A stretch of DNA of 64,000 nucleotides from Loktanella salsilacus (GTDB taxonomy: Bacteria; Pseudomonadota; Alphaproteobacteria; Rhodobacterales; Rhodobacteraceae), in NCBI RefSeq assembly GCF_900114485.1, contig NZ_FOTF01000014.1, positions 38,246 through 102,245 on the forward strand, in the 5' to 3' direction. The notes beneath the pieces are model-generated. The model did not search any database. It worked only from the letters and a program-made list of their open reading frames with translations, and was not told the DNA's origin. The translations under genes and the position numbers were made by a program. This document shows positions 46,625 to 56,123 of this stretch, piece after piece (within the stretch, counting starts at the first letter, position 1; each line of letters begins with the position of its first letter).

Positions 46625-47979
46625 GCTTTCGCCTCCGACAGGGTCTGCAGGGCATCGGTCACATCCGCCATTACGCCGGACCAATACAGCGGGCGATGCT
46701 GCCGAAACAGGCGCATCTGGGGATACCACGGGGTCGATGCACCGTGGTGGGTATAGACCCAGAACGCATCCCAATGCAGGATACACCAAACCGGAACGCC
46801 CAGCGATCCGGCGATATGGGCCGTTGCGGTGTCCGACGTAATAACCAAATCACAGGCCTGCATCATGGCTGCCGTATCGGCAAAGTCGCGCTCTGTGCTG
46901 CCCGTATCCAGTATAAAACCGTCCGATCCGTCCGCGTAATAGGCCTTTAGTTCAGGCCCCTTATATAGAGAAAACACCTGCACGCCGGGTATGTCGGTCA
47001 GCGGCAGGAAATCGCGGTGGTTGAACGACCGAAATCCGTTGCCGCGATAGGTCACCGATCCGGTCCAGACCACGCCAACCTTCAGCTTATCCGTAAAAGG
47101 GGCCACCAGCCCCTGCGCCCGCGCGCGCGCGTCATCCGGCACGGACAGAACGGTGGGTGCGGGCACCGCGCCGCCTTGCTGAAAATACAGCGCTGCGAGG
47201 TCCATCATATTGACCCAATAATCGACCTTGGTATCCGCCCGCAGCCCGTCAATCACCGCGTCGACACCAGGCAGGTTCGCAAACAGACGCCGTAGCGGCG
47301 ATTTCACTGCCATAACGACACGGCAATCATGTCCCTGCAACACGCTCAGGAACCGCGCGAACAGCACCGCGTCGCCAAAGCCTTGCTCTGGCAGCACCGC
47401 AATCACTTTGCCGGACAGGCTTTGCCCCTGCCATTCAGGAAACGGCAGATCACGCGGCTTTAACTCTCCGGCCCGCCAGCGCGCCTTGTAATTCTCTAGC
47501 CCCTGCGCGTAATCGCCATGCCCCAGCTGGGCAAAGGCAAGCTGCATCCGCAGTTCCGCGTCATCCGGAAACCGCGCCAGCGCGTCAGTGGCAAAACTAA
47601 TAGCGCCGGCGTAATCGCCCTGACCGCGCAAACAGCGCACGACCATCTGCAACTGCCCCAGATCATCCGGCGTCTGCGCCAATATCTGGCGGCGCAGGGC
47701 CAAAGACTCGGCATATTGACCGATATCGGACATCACATTGGCCGCATTGTTCATCGTGATGGTCCCGCCCGGGTCCAGCGCCAAGGCCCGCTGATGCGCA
47801 CGCAGCGCCATCAGATGTCGCCCGGTCTTGCGGTGCAGCACGCCAAGATTGGACCAGACCCCGCCATCGCCCGGCACCTGCGCCAGATAGCGGGCATAGC
47901 CTGCCATCGCGACATCAAGCTGCCCATTGCGATGCGCCTGCTGGGCGTCCGCCTTTAGCTTGGCATAGTCTTCAACCAT
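46621..47979 (-). CDS. TPR-repeat glycosyltransferase-like protein (GT9/GT41-type)
   Basis: A 452-residue protein. Residues 1 to about 180 form four to five tetratricopeptide repeats (for example VWSNLGVLHRKTGRHLMALR). The C-terminal half resembles ADP-heptose/O-GlcNAc-type GT-B folds: GKVIAVLPEQGFGDAVLFAR, VGVVWTGSVTYRGNGFRSF, and ACDLVITSDTATAHIAGSLG. Roseobacters carry several such proteins in surface-glycan or flagellin-modification clusters. It is followed by DUF6165 with overlap and preceded, after five bases, by the unknown gene at 47985-48770. Confidence 0.85.
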   Translation of the reverse strand: MVEDYAKLKADAQQAHRNGQLDVAMAGYARYLAQVPGDGGVWSNLGVLHRKTGRHLMALRAHQRALALDPGGTITMNNAANVMSDIGQYAESLALRRQILAQTPDDLGQLQMVVRCLRGQGDYAGAISFATDALARFPDDAELRMQLAFAQLGHGDYAQGLENYKARWRAGELKPRDLPFPEWQGQSLSGKVIAVLPEQGFGDAVLFARFLSVLQGHDCRVVMAVKSPLRRLFANLPGVDAVIDGLRADTKVDYWVNMMDLAALYFQQGGAVPAPTVLSVPDDARARAQGLVAPFTDKLKVGVVWTGSVTYRGNGFRSFNHRDFLPLTDIPGVQVFSLYKGPELKAYYADGSDGFILDTGSTERDFADTAAMMQACDLVITSDTATAHIAGSLGVPVWCILHWDAFWVYTHHGASTPWYPQMRLFRQHRPLYWSGVMADVTDALQTLSEAKA

Positions 47980-47984
47980 CGTAA

Positions 47985-48770
47985 TCAGTCTTGCCGCGTG
48001 CGTTTAATCGGCTGCACCAGCTTCGCCGGACGGCGGGCCTCGGCGGCTTCGAACAGGGAAAACGTCTGGTTCACATAGTTCACGGCGCCGCTGATCAGGT
48101 CCATGTAGTCAGTCAGCTCTTCGGTCACTTCGACCTCTGACACCACGACGGACCGATCCGCAGGCGCAACCTCGAAGGTGCAGTAAAACAGGGGATCGCC
48201 GCGGTTCACCTTGAGCGGTTTTTCGATATCCGCCCACTCAAACGCCCACATCAGCGGGCGCGGCCAGACGTTGATCGGGAACCGCCCGCCAAAGATCGTA
48301 CCCGGCAGCGGCACCTTTGCATAATGCAAGAACGGCGCAACTTGGCTCATGTAAACCGGCTCGTCCGCGATAAAGACGTATGGCAATTCCAGCTGGATCG
48401 TCGGCACACCGGGATAGCGCCATTCATGCTCTGCCGTGATATGCAGCTTTTCGCGCAGCTTATTGGCGCGAATACCTGACATATCGCCGTTCAAATTGCG
48501 CAGCGCTGGCTTGCCGTCCTTGTCGCGCACAAACGCAAGGTTCAGATCGAACGGGCAGCGCACCATGAAATAGCGGCTTTCCATATTGATCACCGCCGGA
48601 CACCGGCTCGCGCTTTTGGCGTGCGTCTTGTTCATATCAGCAGAGCGCACACGCTCTGGCGGGAAATAAACGATGCCTGCTTTGCGCTGGTTCAGAAACC
48701 AACCGACCTGCACCGGGCCTTTACCGGGCTCCGTGCCTTGCGTGTTTTCGAAATTGACCGATAGCCGCAT
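47985..48770 (-). CDS. Conserved hypothetical protein in a glycan cluster
   Basis: A 261-residue soluble protein without signal or membrane segments. Distinct text includes VGWFLNQRKAGIVYFPPERV, NMESRYFMVRCPFDLNLAFV and GDPLFYCTFEVAPADRSVVV; the beta-rich middle (RYPGVPTIQLELPYVFIADE) gives no catalytic motif I know. It is the first gene of the operon leading to the TPR glycosyltransferase. It may be a DUF6065-like protein, but I am not sure. No function is assigned. Confidence 0.75.
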   Translation of the reverse strand: MRLSVNFENTQGTEPGKGPVQVGWFLNQRKAGIVYFPPERVRSADMNKTHAKSASRCPAVINMESRYFMVRCPFDLNLAFVRDKDGKPALRNLNGDMSGIRANKLREKLHITAEHEWRYPGVPTIQLELPYVFIADEPVYMSQVAPFLHYAKVPLPGTIFGGRFPINVWPRPLMWAFEWADIEKPLKVNRGDPLFYCTFEVAPADRSVVVSEVEVTEELTDYMDLISGAVNYVNQTFSLFEAAEARRPAKLVQPIKRTRQD

Positions 48771-48859
48771 TGATCTGCCCTTCGTCGTCCGGTTGCCATT
48801 TATGCCTGCGCACTGTCCGGATTGAACTGTTGGTGGTCAATATGCGGTTAATTACGGCC

Positions 48860-50509
48860 TTAATTTGTCTGGGGCCGCGTAATACTCAGGTAATCATACT
48901 TTGCTAAATACAAAGCAGCACCAATCGCAAGGTCTAGCCGCATCTTTGCGCCGTTTGCGGCCTTTGCAATCGTAATTGGGCCGCTTTCGGCCACGATCTG
49001 CAAGAACGCTGCCATCCGTGCGGGCGGCATCAGCGTACGCTTGTACAAATCGCGCCCGTTCAGCTTGTCCAATGCGGCCAAGGCGCTGGCGTCCCCGGGC
49101 TGCCGAAGCGTGACCACCCAGGTGCCATCCGGCTGCTCTGTCGGATAACGGCCATAAAGCGTGAACGGATCGACCTGCAGCGGGTTGATCGCGGGGCGCA
49201 CGCGCGCGCTCTTGCGCCGCGCCGCCAGTTCCCCGGCCAACGCCAGATACTGCGGGATCACCGCCGACCAATCCAAGGTTGCGGCCACATGGTCCCGCCC
49301 CGCCTGTCCCATCTGTGCCCGCAGCCCTGCGTCGCCCAGCGCCACAAAGGCGGCAACATAGGCCGGGATATCAATCTGCGTTTGCTGCTGCATCAGGGAC
49401 AAATGCTGCAAATACCCGTCGGTGCCATCAGCAAACCGCTGCGCTAAATCCGCGCCAATCGGATGCCCGCCGCCCGTCATGCGCGTCGGGATCAGGAAAC
49501 CCGTCTTGCCATGCACGACCGTATCCCGAAACCCGTCCCAATCCGGCATCACGACGGGCAGGCCAGCAGCCATCGCTTCGACCGGGACAAGGCCAAACGT
49601 CTCTTGGATATTATCCACCGGCAGGGTGAAGACATCGGCCCCCGCCCAGATATTGCGCCGCACATCCGCGCCGCGCCCGTCGATGATCTGCATCTTGACC
49701 GAAGGTGCCAAGGCGGCCGCGCCATCCCGGTGCAGCGCCTCTTCGTCATCCCGGTTCGCCCAACCGACCATCCACAAATGCACAGGCCGCTGCAGCGCCT
49801 GCGCGACCTGTTCCAGCGCAATGAACAGCGGCGCAGGGTTCGCCTTTTCAACGCTCGTCAGCCGCCCCATCGTCATCACGACCAGCGCATCATCCGGCGT
49901 AGCAAACTGCGCCCGCATCCGCGCGCGGGCACCGTCCACTGGCGCAAAATCCGCAGCATGAATCCCCAGCGGGATAACCGGCAATTGCGGCAGCGGCACG
50001 CGGGTCGCACCAAAGCGGTCCTGGATATACGCGGCCTCTTCCTCCAGCTGCCGCGCCACGATGCTGTGCACGGCATGGGACGTGCAGATGATCGCATCCC
50101 AGTCCTCGACCGGGTCCAGCATCAGGTGATGCAGCCCCTCGATCACGCGGCGGGTGGACACGGTATGCGTGATCCCGACCAGACTGCATTTGTCCGCGCC
50201 GTAACGCTGCCGCCGCCATGGTGCAGACAGATACCCCGGCCCCGGGAAAAACACTGTCCCGGCTTGCGTGAAATCGCTGTCCCCGCGCAGATTGTGCACG
50301 CTCAGGGTGCGCTCTTCGCCCAGTTCCCGCGCCACCTTTTCAAAGGCCTTTCCCGCCTGCGCGTCCTGCGTCAGCGCATGCACCCGGTCCCCCGGCACAT
50401 GCTGCAGAAATCCGCGCAGGAACGACTGACCCGCAGACCGGCGACCCACCAATTCCTTGCCTTCGCCCTCGACCGCGTCCGCATGGAAAAAGATCGCCGG
50501 CCCGCCCAT
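48860..50509 (-). CDS. GT4-type glycosyltransferase with C-terminal extension
   Basis: A 549-residue GT-B enzyme. Visible: AIICTSHAVHSIVARQL, VMTMGRLTSVEKANPAPLFI, and the donor-binding E-x7-E motif region FGLVPVEAMAAGLPVVMPDW followed by GFRDTVVHGKTGFLIPT. The last 120 residues (from about INPLQVDPFTLYGRY) form an added domain outside the GT4 core. The start ATG overlaps the Gfo/Idh/MocA stop (ATGA). Likely transfers a sugar to a surface polysaccharide or protein. Confidence 0.85.
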   Translation of the reverse strand: MGGPAIFFHADAVEGEGKELVGRRSAGQSFLRGFLQHVPGDRVHALTQDAQAGKAFEKVARELGEERTLSVHNLRGDSDFTQAGTVFFPGPGYLSAPWRRQRYGADKCSLVGITHTVSTRRVIEGLHHLMLDPVEDWDAIICTSHAVHSIVARQLEEEAAYIQDRFGATRVPLPQLPVIPLGIHAADFAPVDGARARMRAQFATPDDALVVMTMGRLTSVEKANPAPLFIALEQVAQALQRPVHLWMVGWANRDDEEALHRDGAAALAPSVKMQIIDGRGADVRRNIWAGADVFTLPVDNIQETFGLVPVEAMAAGLPVVMPDWDGFRDTVVHGKTGFLIPTRMTGGGHPIGADLAQRFADGTDGYLQHLSLMQQQTQIDIPAYVAAFVALGDAGLRAQMGQAGRDHVAATLDWSAVIPQYLALAGELAARRKSARVRPAINPLQVDPFTLYGRYPTEQPDGTWVVTLRQPGDASALAALDKLNGRDLYKRTLMPPARMAAFLQIVAESGPITIAKAANGAKMRLDLAIGAALYLAKYDYLSITRPQTN

Positions 50510-51564
50510 CAGATCGCCAGATCCCGGCAACCATCCGCATCCGACGCAACCGCCGCATCCAATGCCTGCTGCAAGATCGCACCGCGATCAAAGTCGGGCA
50601 GGACTGCCTCTCCGGCACGGATCGCTTCGATAAAGCGGACGTAGTTCGTCTTGACCGCTGGCAGCGGCATATCCTGCCAAGTCGCCTCCATCAGATCGCC
50701 CTCTAGGCAGGCGCGCAGAATGCTCTGGTCATTCTCCCACCGTACATCAAGGCCGCCTTTGGTGCCAAAAATCCGCAACCGCAGATCATTCAGATGCCCG
50801 CTGGCCATGCGGCTGGCATGCACCACACCCACCGCGCCGTTGTGCAACTGCACCTGCATCGTGGCACTGTCATTGGCGTCCAGCGTATATTCACCGATCT
50901 GCCCGCCCGGTGCCTTGTCAAAGGTCCGGAGCCGGCACGACATCCGCTCTGTATTCGACCCGGCGACAAAGGTCGCAAAGTCCAGAATATGAACGCCGAC
51001 ATCGCCCAGCACGCCAAGGCTGCCGTGCTTGGAGCTCAGCCGCCATAGCCACTGCGCCTCTTCATTCCACTTGCCCCAAGCAGGCTGGGTCAGCCAGCTT
51101 TGCAGATAAGACGCCTCGAAATGGCGCACCTCTCCGATAGTGTCTTCGCCGACCAGACGCGCGGCCTCCATCACCGCAGGGATGTTGCGGTAGGTCAGGT
51201 TGACCATATTCACCACGCCCGCATGGAACGCCGCTTCGGCCATCTGCACGGCTTCACCATGGTTCACGGCCAAGGGCTTTTCGCACAGCACATGCTTGCC
51301 CGCCGCCAGCAACGGCATCGTGGTGGGAAAGTGGACAGCATCCGGCGTCACGTTGGACACTGCGTCAAACGCGCCCCATTCCAGCGCATCGACGACAGAG
51401 TCGAACGCATGGGTGATCCCGTGCTTGGCGTTAAAGGCGTGCAGATTGTCCGGGTTGCGGTCCACACCGCCCACCAGTTCCACGCCCTCCATGGCGGCAT
51501 AGGCCTCGGCATGGGCATTCGCCATGCCGCCGGTGCCAACGATCAGAACACGGACCGGCTTCAC
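50509..51564 (-). CDS. Gfo/Idh/MocA-family oxidoreductase
   Basis: A 351-residue NAD(P)-dependent dehydrogenase. Motifs: [20 protein letters not shown] (nucleotide site), [15 protein letters not shown] with the catalytic-type EKP, and [19 protein letters not shown] holding G-D-x-x-x-H. Members oxidise or epimerise sugars and inositols. It overlaps ThuA at its start and the GT4 gene at its end, a three-gene unit. Substrate unknown. Confidence 0.9.
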   Translation of the reverse strand: MKPVRVLIVGTGGMANAHAEAYAAMEGVELVGGVDRNPDNLHAFNAKHGITHAFDSVVDALEWGAFDAVSNVTPDAVHFPTTMPLLAAGKHVLCEKPLAVNHGEAVQMAEAAFHAGVVNMVNLTYRNIPAVMEAARLVGEDTIGEVRHFEASYLQSWLTQPAWGKWNEEAQWLWRLSSKHGSLGVLGDVGVHILDFATFVAGSNTERMSCRLRTFDKAPGGQIGEYTLDANDSATMQVQLHNGAVGVVHASRMASGHLNDLRLRIFGTKGGLDVRWENDQSILRACLEGDLMEATWQDMPLPAVKTNYVRFIEAIRAGEAVLPDFDRGAILQQALDAAVASDADGCRDLAI

Positions 51565-52346
51565 CGAAAGCCCTCTTCGCCGTCAGCATGCAGCTTCAGC
51601 CCGCGCTGCTCGATCTTCTCCAGCGCCTCCTCGATCGGCACGTTCGGCGCGTCGTTCACCGCCGTGATCCGCGCCGCCGGGTTATGCGCCCACTTCACCG
51701 CGTTGCGCAGCACAGTCTGCACATTGGCGTCAAAATATGTCGGATAGGTCTCGTGCCCCGGACGGAAATAGAACACATTCCCCGCCCCGCGCTTGTACGT
51801 CAGACCAGAGCGGAACACCTCGCCCCCGGCAAACCAGCTGACGAAAACCGTCTCTAGTGGCTCTGGCACACCGAAAGGCTCGCCATACATCTCTTCGTTT
51901 TCCAGCTCGAAATAGTCACCGATGCCCGCGGCAATCGGGTGGCTACGGGACGTCACCCAAAGCCGCTCACGCTCGCCTGCCTCGCGCCATGTCAGGTTGC
52001 AGGGCGTGCCCATCAGCCGCTTAAATATCTTCGAAAAATGCGCCGAGTGTAGCAGGATCAGGCCCATGCCACCCCAAACCGCCTCTGCCACACGTTCGAC
52101 AACCGCGTCATCCACATCGCCATGCGCCGCATGTCCCCACCACAGCAGCACGTCGGTTTCCGCTAGCCGCGCGGCGGTCAAACCATGCTCTGGCTCTTGC
52201 ATCGTGGCGGTCGTCGCGGTGATGCCTGCGTCCATATTCAACGCGGCAGCGATCGCGCCGTGAATACCATCCGGGTACAAATCCCCGACCACTTTGTTAT
52301 GCGTCTCGTGAACGTTCTCGTTCCAGACTACAGCGCGTATCGTCAT
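51561..52346 (-). CDS. ThuA-domain protein
   Basis: A 261-residue ThuA-like protein (class I glutamine-amidotransferase-like fold): [71 protein letters not shown]. ThuA relatives accompany Gfo/Idh/MocA dehydrogenases in sugar metabolism; the catalytic role is unclear. The ATG reading MTIRAVVW is chosen. It is the first gene of the ThuA - Gfo/Idh/MocA - GT4 operon and diverges from idi. Confidence 0.88.
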   Translation of the reverse strand: MTIRAVVWNENVHETHNKVVGDLYPDGIHGAIAAALNMDAGITATTATMQEPEHGLTAARLAETDVLLWWGHAAHGDVDDAVVERVAEAVWGGMGLILLHSAHFSKIFKRLMGTPCNLTWREAGERERLWVTSRSHPIAAGIGDYFELENEEMYGEPFGVPEPLETVFVSWFAGGEVFRSGLTYKRGAGNVFYFRPGHETYPTYFDANVQTVLRNAVKWAHNPAARITAVNDAPNVPIEEALEKIEQRGLKLHADGEEGFR

Positions 52347-52521
52347 GGCTTCCGCCTTTCCAAATCGTTTCGGGTGCACCTTGCGACGCTTTTTTCCCGC
52401 TGGCAATCCCGCCTGAAACACCCCACCACAATACTCTGGCACCGCGAAATCCCGCCGCGATCTAATCCTTCAAACCCTGGACAATCTCGCTTATATCGGC
52501 GACGCGCCACCGAAAGAAGCT

Positions 52522-53052
52522 ATGACGACAATGATCCCCGCTTGGGTCGACGGCACCCTTCAGCCAGTCGACAAACTCGACGCCCATGTGCGCGGGCTGC
52601 GCCATAAGGCGGTCAGCGTCTTTGTGCTGCGCGGCGATCAAATCTTGATCCAGCAGCGAGCGCTGGGCAAATACCACACGCCGGGCCTGTGGGCGAACAC
52701 CTGCTGCACCCATCCGCACTGGGACGAGAACGCCGCCACCTGCGCCGCCCGCCGCCTGACCGAGGAACTGGGCATCACCGGCCTGACCCTGCACCACAAA
52801 GGCCAGATCGAATATCGCGCCGATGTCGGTGGCGGCCTGATCGAACACGAGCTGGTCGAGGTCTATCTGGCCCATGCGCCGAATGACCTGCACATTGCAC
52901 CTGACCCTGCCGAAGTGATGCAGACCAGCTGGATCACACTGCCCGATCTGACCGCCCAAATCGCCGCCACGCCAGACGCCTTTACCCCGTGGCTGCGCAT
53001 CTATCTGGCCGAACATGCTGCTGCGATTTTTGGGACTGATCTGACCTGCTAA
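52522..53052 (+). CDS. idi: Isopentenyl-diphosphate delta-isomerase (type I)
   Basis: A 176-residue Nudix-fold isomerase interconverting isopentenyl and dimethylallyl diphosphate. The active-site cysteine is in WANTCCTHPHWDEN, and the Nudix-like helix is ATCAARRLTEELGI, with EVYLAHAPNDLHIAPDPAEV downstream supplying acidic metal ligands. It supports carotenoid, quinone and, where present, bacteriochlorophyll synthesis. An ATG three codons further is an alternative start. It diverges from ThuA across 175 bases that hold nothing recognisable. Confidence 0.95.
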   Translation: MTTMIPAWVDGTLQPVDKLDAHVRGLRHKAVSVFVLRGDQILIQQRALGKYHTPGLWANTCCTHPHWDENAATCAARRLTEELGITGLTLHHKGQIEYRADVGGGLIEHELVEVYLAHAPNDLHIAPDPAEVMQTSWITLPDLTAQIAATPDAFTPWLRIYLAEHAAAIFGTDLTC

Positions 53053-53195
53053 GCTGATCGTCTTCATATCCTGCGCGGCAAGCAAAAGGGATTTGATTAT
53101 GCTTTCGCCCGGTTTAAATAGCTCTCAGGCATACGTGAACTATCGTGCAAACCGCCGCGCTTGATCGGCTGGATATCAAAGGCATACGACACGAC

Positions 53196-54197
53196 ATGAC
53201 GTTCTCGAACATCGAATGGTCTGCGCTGTTCCAAGACCTTCCGGCCCCTTGTCTGGTCCTTGATCAGGACCTTCACATCGTGACCGCCAGCAAGCTGTAT
53301 TTGGCGACAGTCGGTCGCGACTTGAACGCGATCCAAGGCCGCCCGGTGTTTGACGTGTTCCCAGAGGAACCGGACCGCCGCGCCATGCTCGAAGCCGCCT
53401 TCCGCCGTGCGCTTGCAGGCGAGGCGAACTCTTTGGAAAAGGTGCTTTACGCGATCCCTGTCATGGACGACGACGGCCAGCCCACAGGCAAGATCAAGGA
53501 AATGTACTGGTCTTGCCATCATAACCCGATATTCCAGACTGACGGCACGGTCCGCTACATGATCCAGAACGCACAGGACATCACGCAACAGGTAATGGCC
53601 GAGCAGCTCAAAGACGCCGTCGTCGGCGAATTGCACCACCGCGTCGGCAATATCTTTGCCCTCGTGTCCGCCACGGCAAAACGCATGGCCAGCAGCGCCG
53701 ATGATCTGGCCGATTTCCTGCCCAAGTTTCAGGGCCGCCTTATGGCCCTTGCGCGCACCCATACCTATCTGACTGGCGATAATTGGGACGGCATCACCAT
53801 CGACAAAATCGTTCAGCGCGAACTGTCCGAACACAGCGACATCGGCCCCGATCAGATCACCGCTGTCGGCAGCGACATCAAAGTCAACGCGACAGAGGCA
53901 CAGATCCTGACCATGGCCGTGCACGAGCTGACGACCAACGCGATCAAATACGGTGCCCTGAAAACCCGGGGCGGCAAGTTGAACGTCGCATGGAAACCGA
54001 ACGCCACTGCGGGGTTTGACTTCGAATGGCGCGAATCCGATGTCATCATTGCAGACACCCCGCCGCGTCAGGGGTTTGGATCATTCATCCTTGATCAAAT
54101 CGTGCCCGCCCAGCTGCAAGCCACCGCCCAGCGCGACCTGCGCCCGGACGGCTTTACCTATCAGCTGTCCGTGACCCAGCGCGCTGCATCCCATTAA
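53196..54197 (+). CDS. PAS-domain HWE-family sensor histidine kinase
   Basis: A 333-residue soluble kinase. An N-terminal PAS domain spans about residues 8-130 (FQDLPAPCLVLDQDLHIVTA, RYMIQNAQDITQQV). The H-box is GELHHRVGNIFALVSATAKR (His about 147). The ATPase domain has AVHELTTNAIKYGAL (N-box), the HWE-type FEWRES, and GFGSFILDQIVPAQL. HWE kinases often feed the alphaproteobacterial general stress response or light sensing. The PAS region lacks the flavin-cysteine motif NCRFLQ of LOV domains. No response regulator is adjacent. A GTG 17 codons upstream is another possible start. Confidence 0.88.
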   Translation: MTFSNIEWSALFQDLPAPCLVLDQDLHIVTASKLYLATVGRDLNAIQGRPVFDVFPEEPDRRAMLEAAFRRALAGEANSLEKVLYAIPVMDDDGQPTGKIKEMYWSCHHNPIFQTDGTVRYMIQNAQDITQQVMAEQLKDAVVGELHHRVGNIFALVSATAKRMASSADDLADFLPKFQGRLMALARTHTYLTGDNWDGITIDKIVQRELSEHSDIGPDQITAVGSDIKVNATEAQILTMAVHELTTNAIKYGALKTRGGKLNVAWKPNATAGFDFEWRESDVIIADTPPRQGFGSFILDQIVPAQLQATAQRDLRPDGFTYQLSVTQRAASH

Positions 54198-54231
54198 AAA
54201 AGCCGCGCCGCAGATCATCCTGCGGCGCGGC
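54196..54231 (-). terminator. Strong terminator of the pyrimidine transport operon
   Basis: On the minus strand GCCGCGCCGCAG pairs perfectly with CTGCGGCGCGGC (12 bp, 6-base loop) and is followed by six T. It lies 26 bases past the substrate-binding-protein stop, abutting the convergent kinase gene's end, and may also stop that message weakly. Confidence 0.92.
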
Positions 54232-54257
54232 TCATACCTAATCACTAAGCGCTGTAA

Positions 54258-55241
54258 TTAGTTCAGCGCTTGATCGGTGATCACATGGGTCCAAGCCCCT
54301 TCGGGTGCGGCCGAAATCACCGGATCAGAGCCGCCAGCCAGCAGCGTATCGACCGTGCGCTGATAGTCAGCCTCGTCCAGTGCACCGTTCGATCCAGCGG
54401 TCAGCATAGCGACTTCGCCCATCATGCGCTCTTGCGCCTCAATCGTCTGGGCACCTGTCTCGTCGTTATCCAGCACGATCTGCGCCGCTTCAGCCGCATT
54501 CTCTTCTGCGTACTTCCAGCCCTTCATCGACGCGCGGACGAACTTGACCATCTTCTCGACGAACGCCGGATCGTTCAGGTTCTCTTCCAGCACATACATG
54601 CCGTCTTCCAGCGTCGCGACGCCTTGGTCCTCGTACTTGAACGTCACCAGCTCGTCCGGGGATACACCTGCATCCAACACCTGACCATATTCGTTATAGG
54701 TCATGGTCGAGATGCAATCCGCCTGACGCTGCAGCAGCGGGTCAACGTTGAAACCCTGCTTCAACACCGTCACGCCATCATCGCCGCCATCGGTGGAGAT
54801 GCCAGCCTGAGACATCCACGACAGGAACGGATATTCATTGCCAAAGAACCAAACGCCGATGGTCTTGCCTTTGAAGTCCTCGACGCTGGTGATGCCGGTA
54901 TCTTTCCAGCAGGTCAGCATCAGGCCCGATGTCTTATAAGGTTGCGCGATGTTCACGACCGGCAGACCCTTTTCGCGGGCAGCCAGCGCCGATGGCATCC
55001 AGTTCAGCATCACATCAGCGCCGCCACCAGCCAACACCTGTGGTGGAGCAATATCAGGCCCGCCCGGCAGGATCGTGACGTTCAGACCCTCTTCTTCGTA
55101 AAAGCCCTTGTCCTGCGCGACGTAATAGCCGGCGAACTGGCTCTGTGTGACCCATTGCAGCTGCAAGGTCACATCGTTGTCTTGCGCCTGTGCGCCACTG
55201 GCGGCAAAGGCCAGTGTGGCGGCGGTCATCAAATGCTTCAT
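54258..55241 (-). CDS. ABC transporter substrate-binding protein (NMT1/THI5-like)
   Basis: A 327-residue periplasmic protein with a signal peptide (MKHLMTAATLAFAASGAQA). The NMT1 fold shows LQLQWVTQSQFAGYYVAQDK, GFYEEEGLNVTILPGGPDI, GKTIGVWFFGNEYPFLSW and CISTMTYNEYGQ. Relatives bind thiamine-precursor pyrimidines or other pyrimidines. Given the dihydropyrimidinase and RutR neighbours, a pyrimidine or its breakdown intermediate is the likely ligand. AAGGAGAGAG precedes the ATG. Last gene of the operon. Confidence 0.9.
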   Translation of the reverse strand: MKHLMTAATLAFAASGAQAQDNDVTLQLQWVTQSQFAGYYVAQDKGFYEEEGLNVTILPGGPDIAPPQVLAGGGADVMLNWMPSALAAREKGLPVVNIAQPYKTSGLMLTCWKDTGITSVEDFKGKTIGVWFFGNEYPFLSWMSQAGISTDGGDDGVTVLKQGFNVDPLLQRQADCISTMTYNEYGQVLDAGVSPDELVTFKYEDQGVATLEDGMYVLEENLNDPAFVEKMVKFVRASMKGWKYAEENAAEAAQIVLDNDETGAQTIEAQERMMGEVAMLTAGSNGALDEADYQRTVDTLLAGGSDPVISAAPEGAWTHVITDQALN

Positions 55242-55286
55242 GTCTCTCTCCTTGTTGATGGAAATATGCCGGGTTCTCCCGGTCTG

Positions 55287-56123
55287 TTATTTACGTTGTG
55301 ACGGATGCCAAAAGGTCAGCCGCTTCTCAATCATCGCCATCGCCCCGTAAAAGGCGCTTCCGGCAAGGGCTGCGACGACAATCTCGGCCCAGACCAGATC
55401 CAGCGCAAGCTGTCCGACAGAGGTCGATATCCGAAACCCCATCCCGACGGTCGGAGAGCCGAAAAATTCAGCAACAATCGCACCAATCAGCGCCAGCGTT
55501 GTGGCAATCTTTAGTCCATTAAACACAAACGGCATCGCCGCCGGTACCCGCAGCTTAAACAAGCTCGGCCAATAACCCGCGCCATAAGTCCGCATCAGAT
55601 CACGCTGCATCGCGCTTGTATCGCGCAAACCTGCGACCGTGTTCACAAGGATCGGGAAAAACACCATCACGCCGACCACAGCGGCCTTCGACGGCCAGTC
55701 AGAGCCCAGCCATTTGACGAAAATCGGCGCGGTGCCCACGATCGGCAAAGCCGCCATAAACGCCCCCACCGGCAACACGCCCCGCGTCAAAAACTCTGAC
55801 CGGTCCACCATGACCGCCACAGCAAAAGCCGCAACCGCGCCCAGTACATACCCCGTCAGCGCGCCCTTCAAAATCGTCTGCGCAAAGTCAGCCCACAGGA
55901 TCGGCAGGCTTGCCATAAAGGTCACCGCAATCGCCGATGGCGGCGGCAGAATGATCGGGCTAACATCGCCCAGCCGCACGCCCACTTCCCAGACCAGCAG
56001 CAGCGTCAGGCCAAAGATTAGCGGCGCAGCCCAGCCAGCACTACGATGCCCGCTGCGCGCCAGCGCTAGGTTCATGGTCCAGCCAATCCCCCAGATCACG
56101 ATGATCGCAACCAAAGCCATCAT
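55287..56123 (-). CDS. ABC transporter permease (second subunit)
   Basis: A 278-residue inner-membrane permease of the BPD_transp_1/SsuC-like type with about six helices. The cytoplasmic EAA-type loop is MRTYGAGYWPSLFKLRVPAA (interaction with the ATPase), followed by FNGLKIATTLALIGAIVAEF. It overlaps the first permease as ATGA, so a heterodimeric channel is likely. The substrate-binding protein follows after 45 bases. Confidence 0.93.
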   Translation of the reverse strand: MMALVAIIVIWGIGWTMNLALARSGHRSAGWAAPLIFGLTLLLVWEVGVRLGDVSPIILPPPSAIAVTFMASLPILWADFAQTILKGALTGYVLGAVAAFAVAVMVDRSEFLTRGVLPVGAFMAALPIVGTAPIFVKWLGSDWPSKAAVVGVMVFFPILVNTVAGLRDTSAMQRDLMRTYGAGYWPSLFKLRVPAAMPFVFNGLKIATTLALIGAIVAEFFGSPTVGMGFRISTSVGQLALDLVWAEIVVAALAGSAFYGAMAMIEKRLTFWHPSQRK

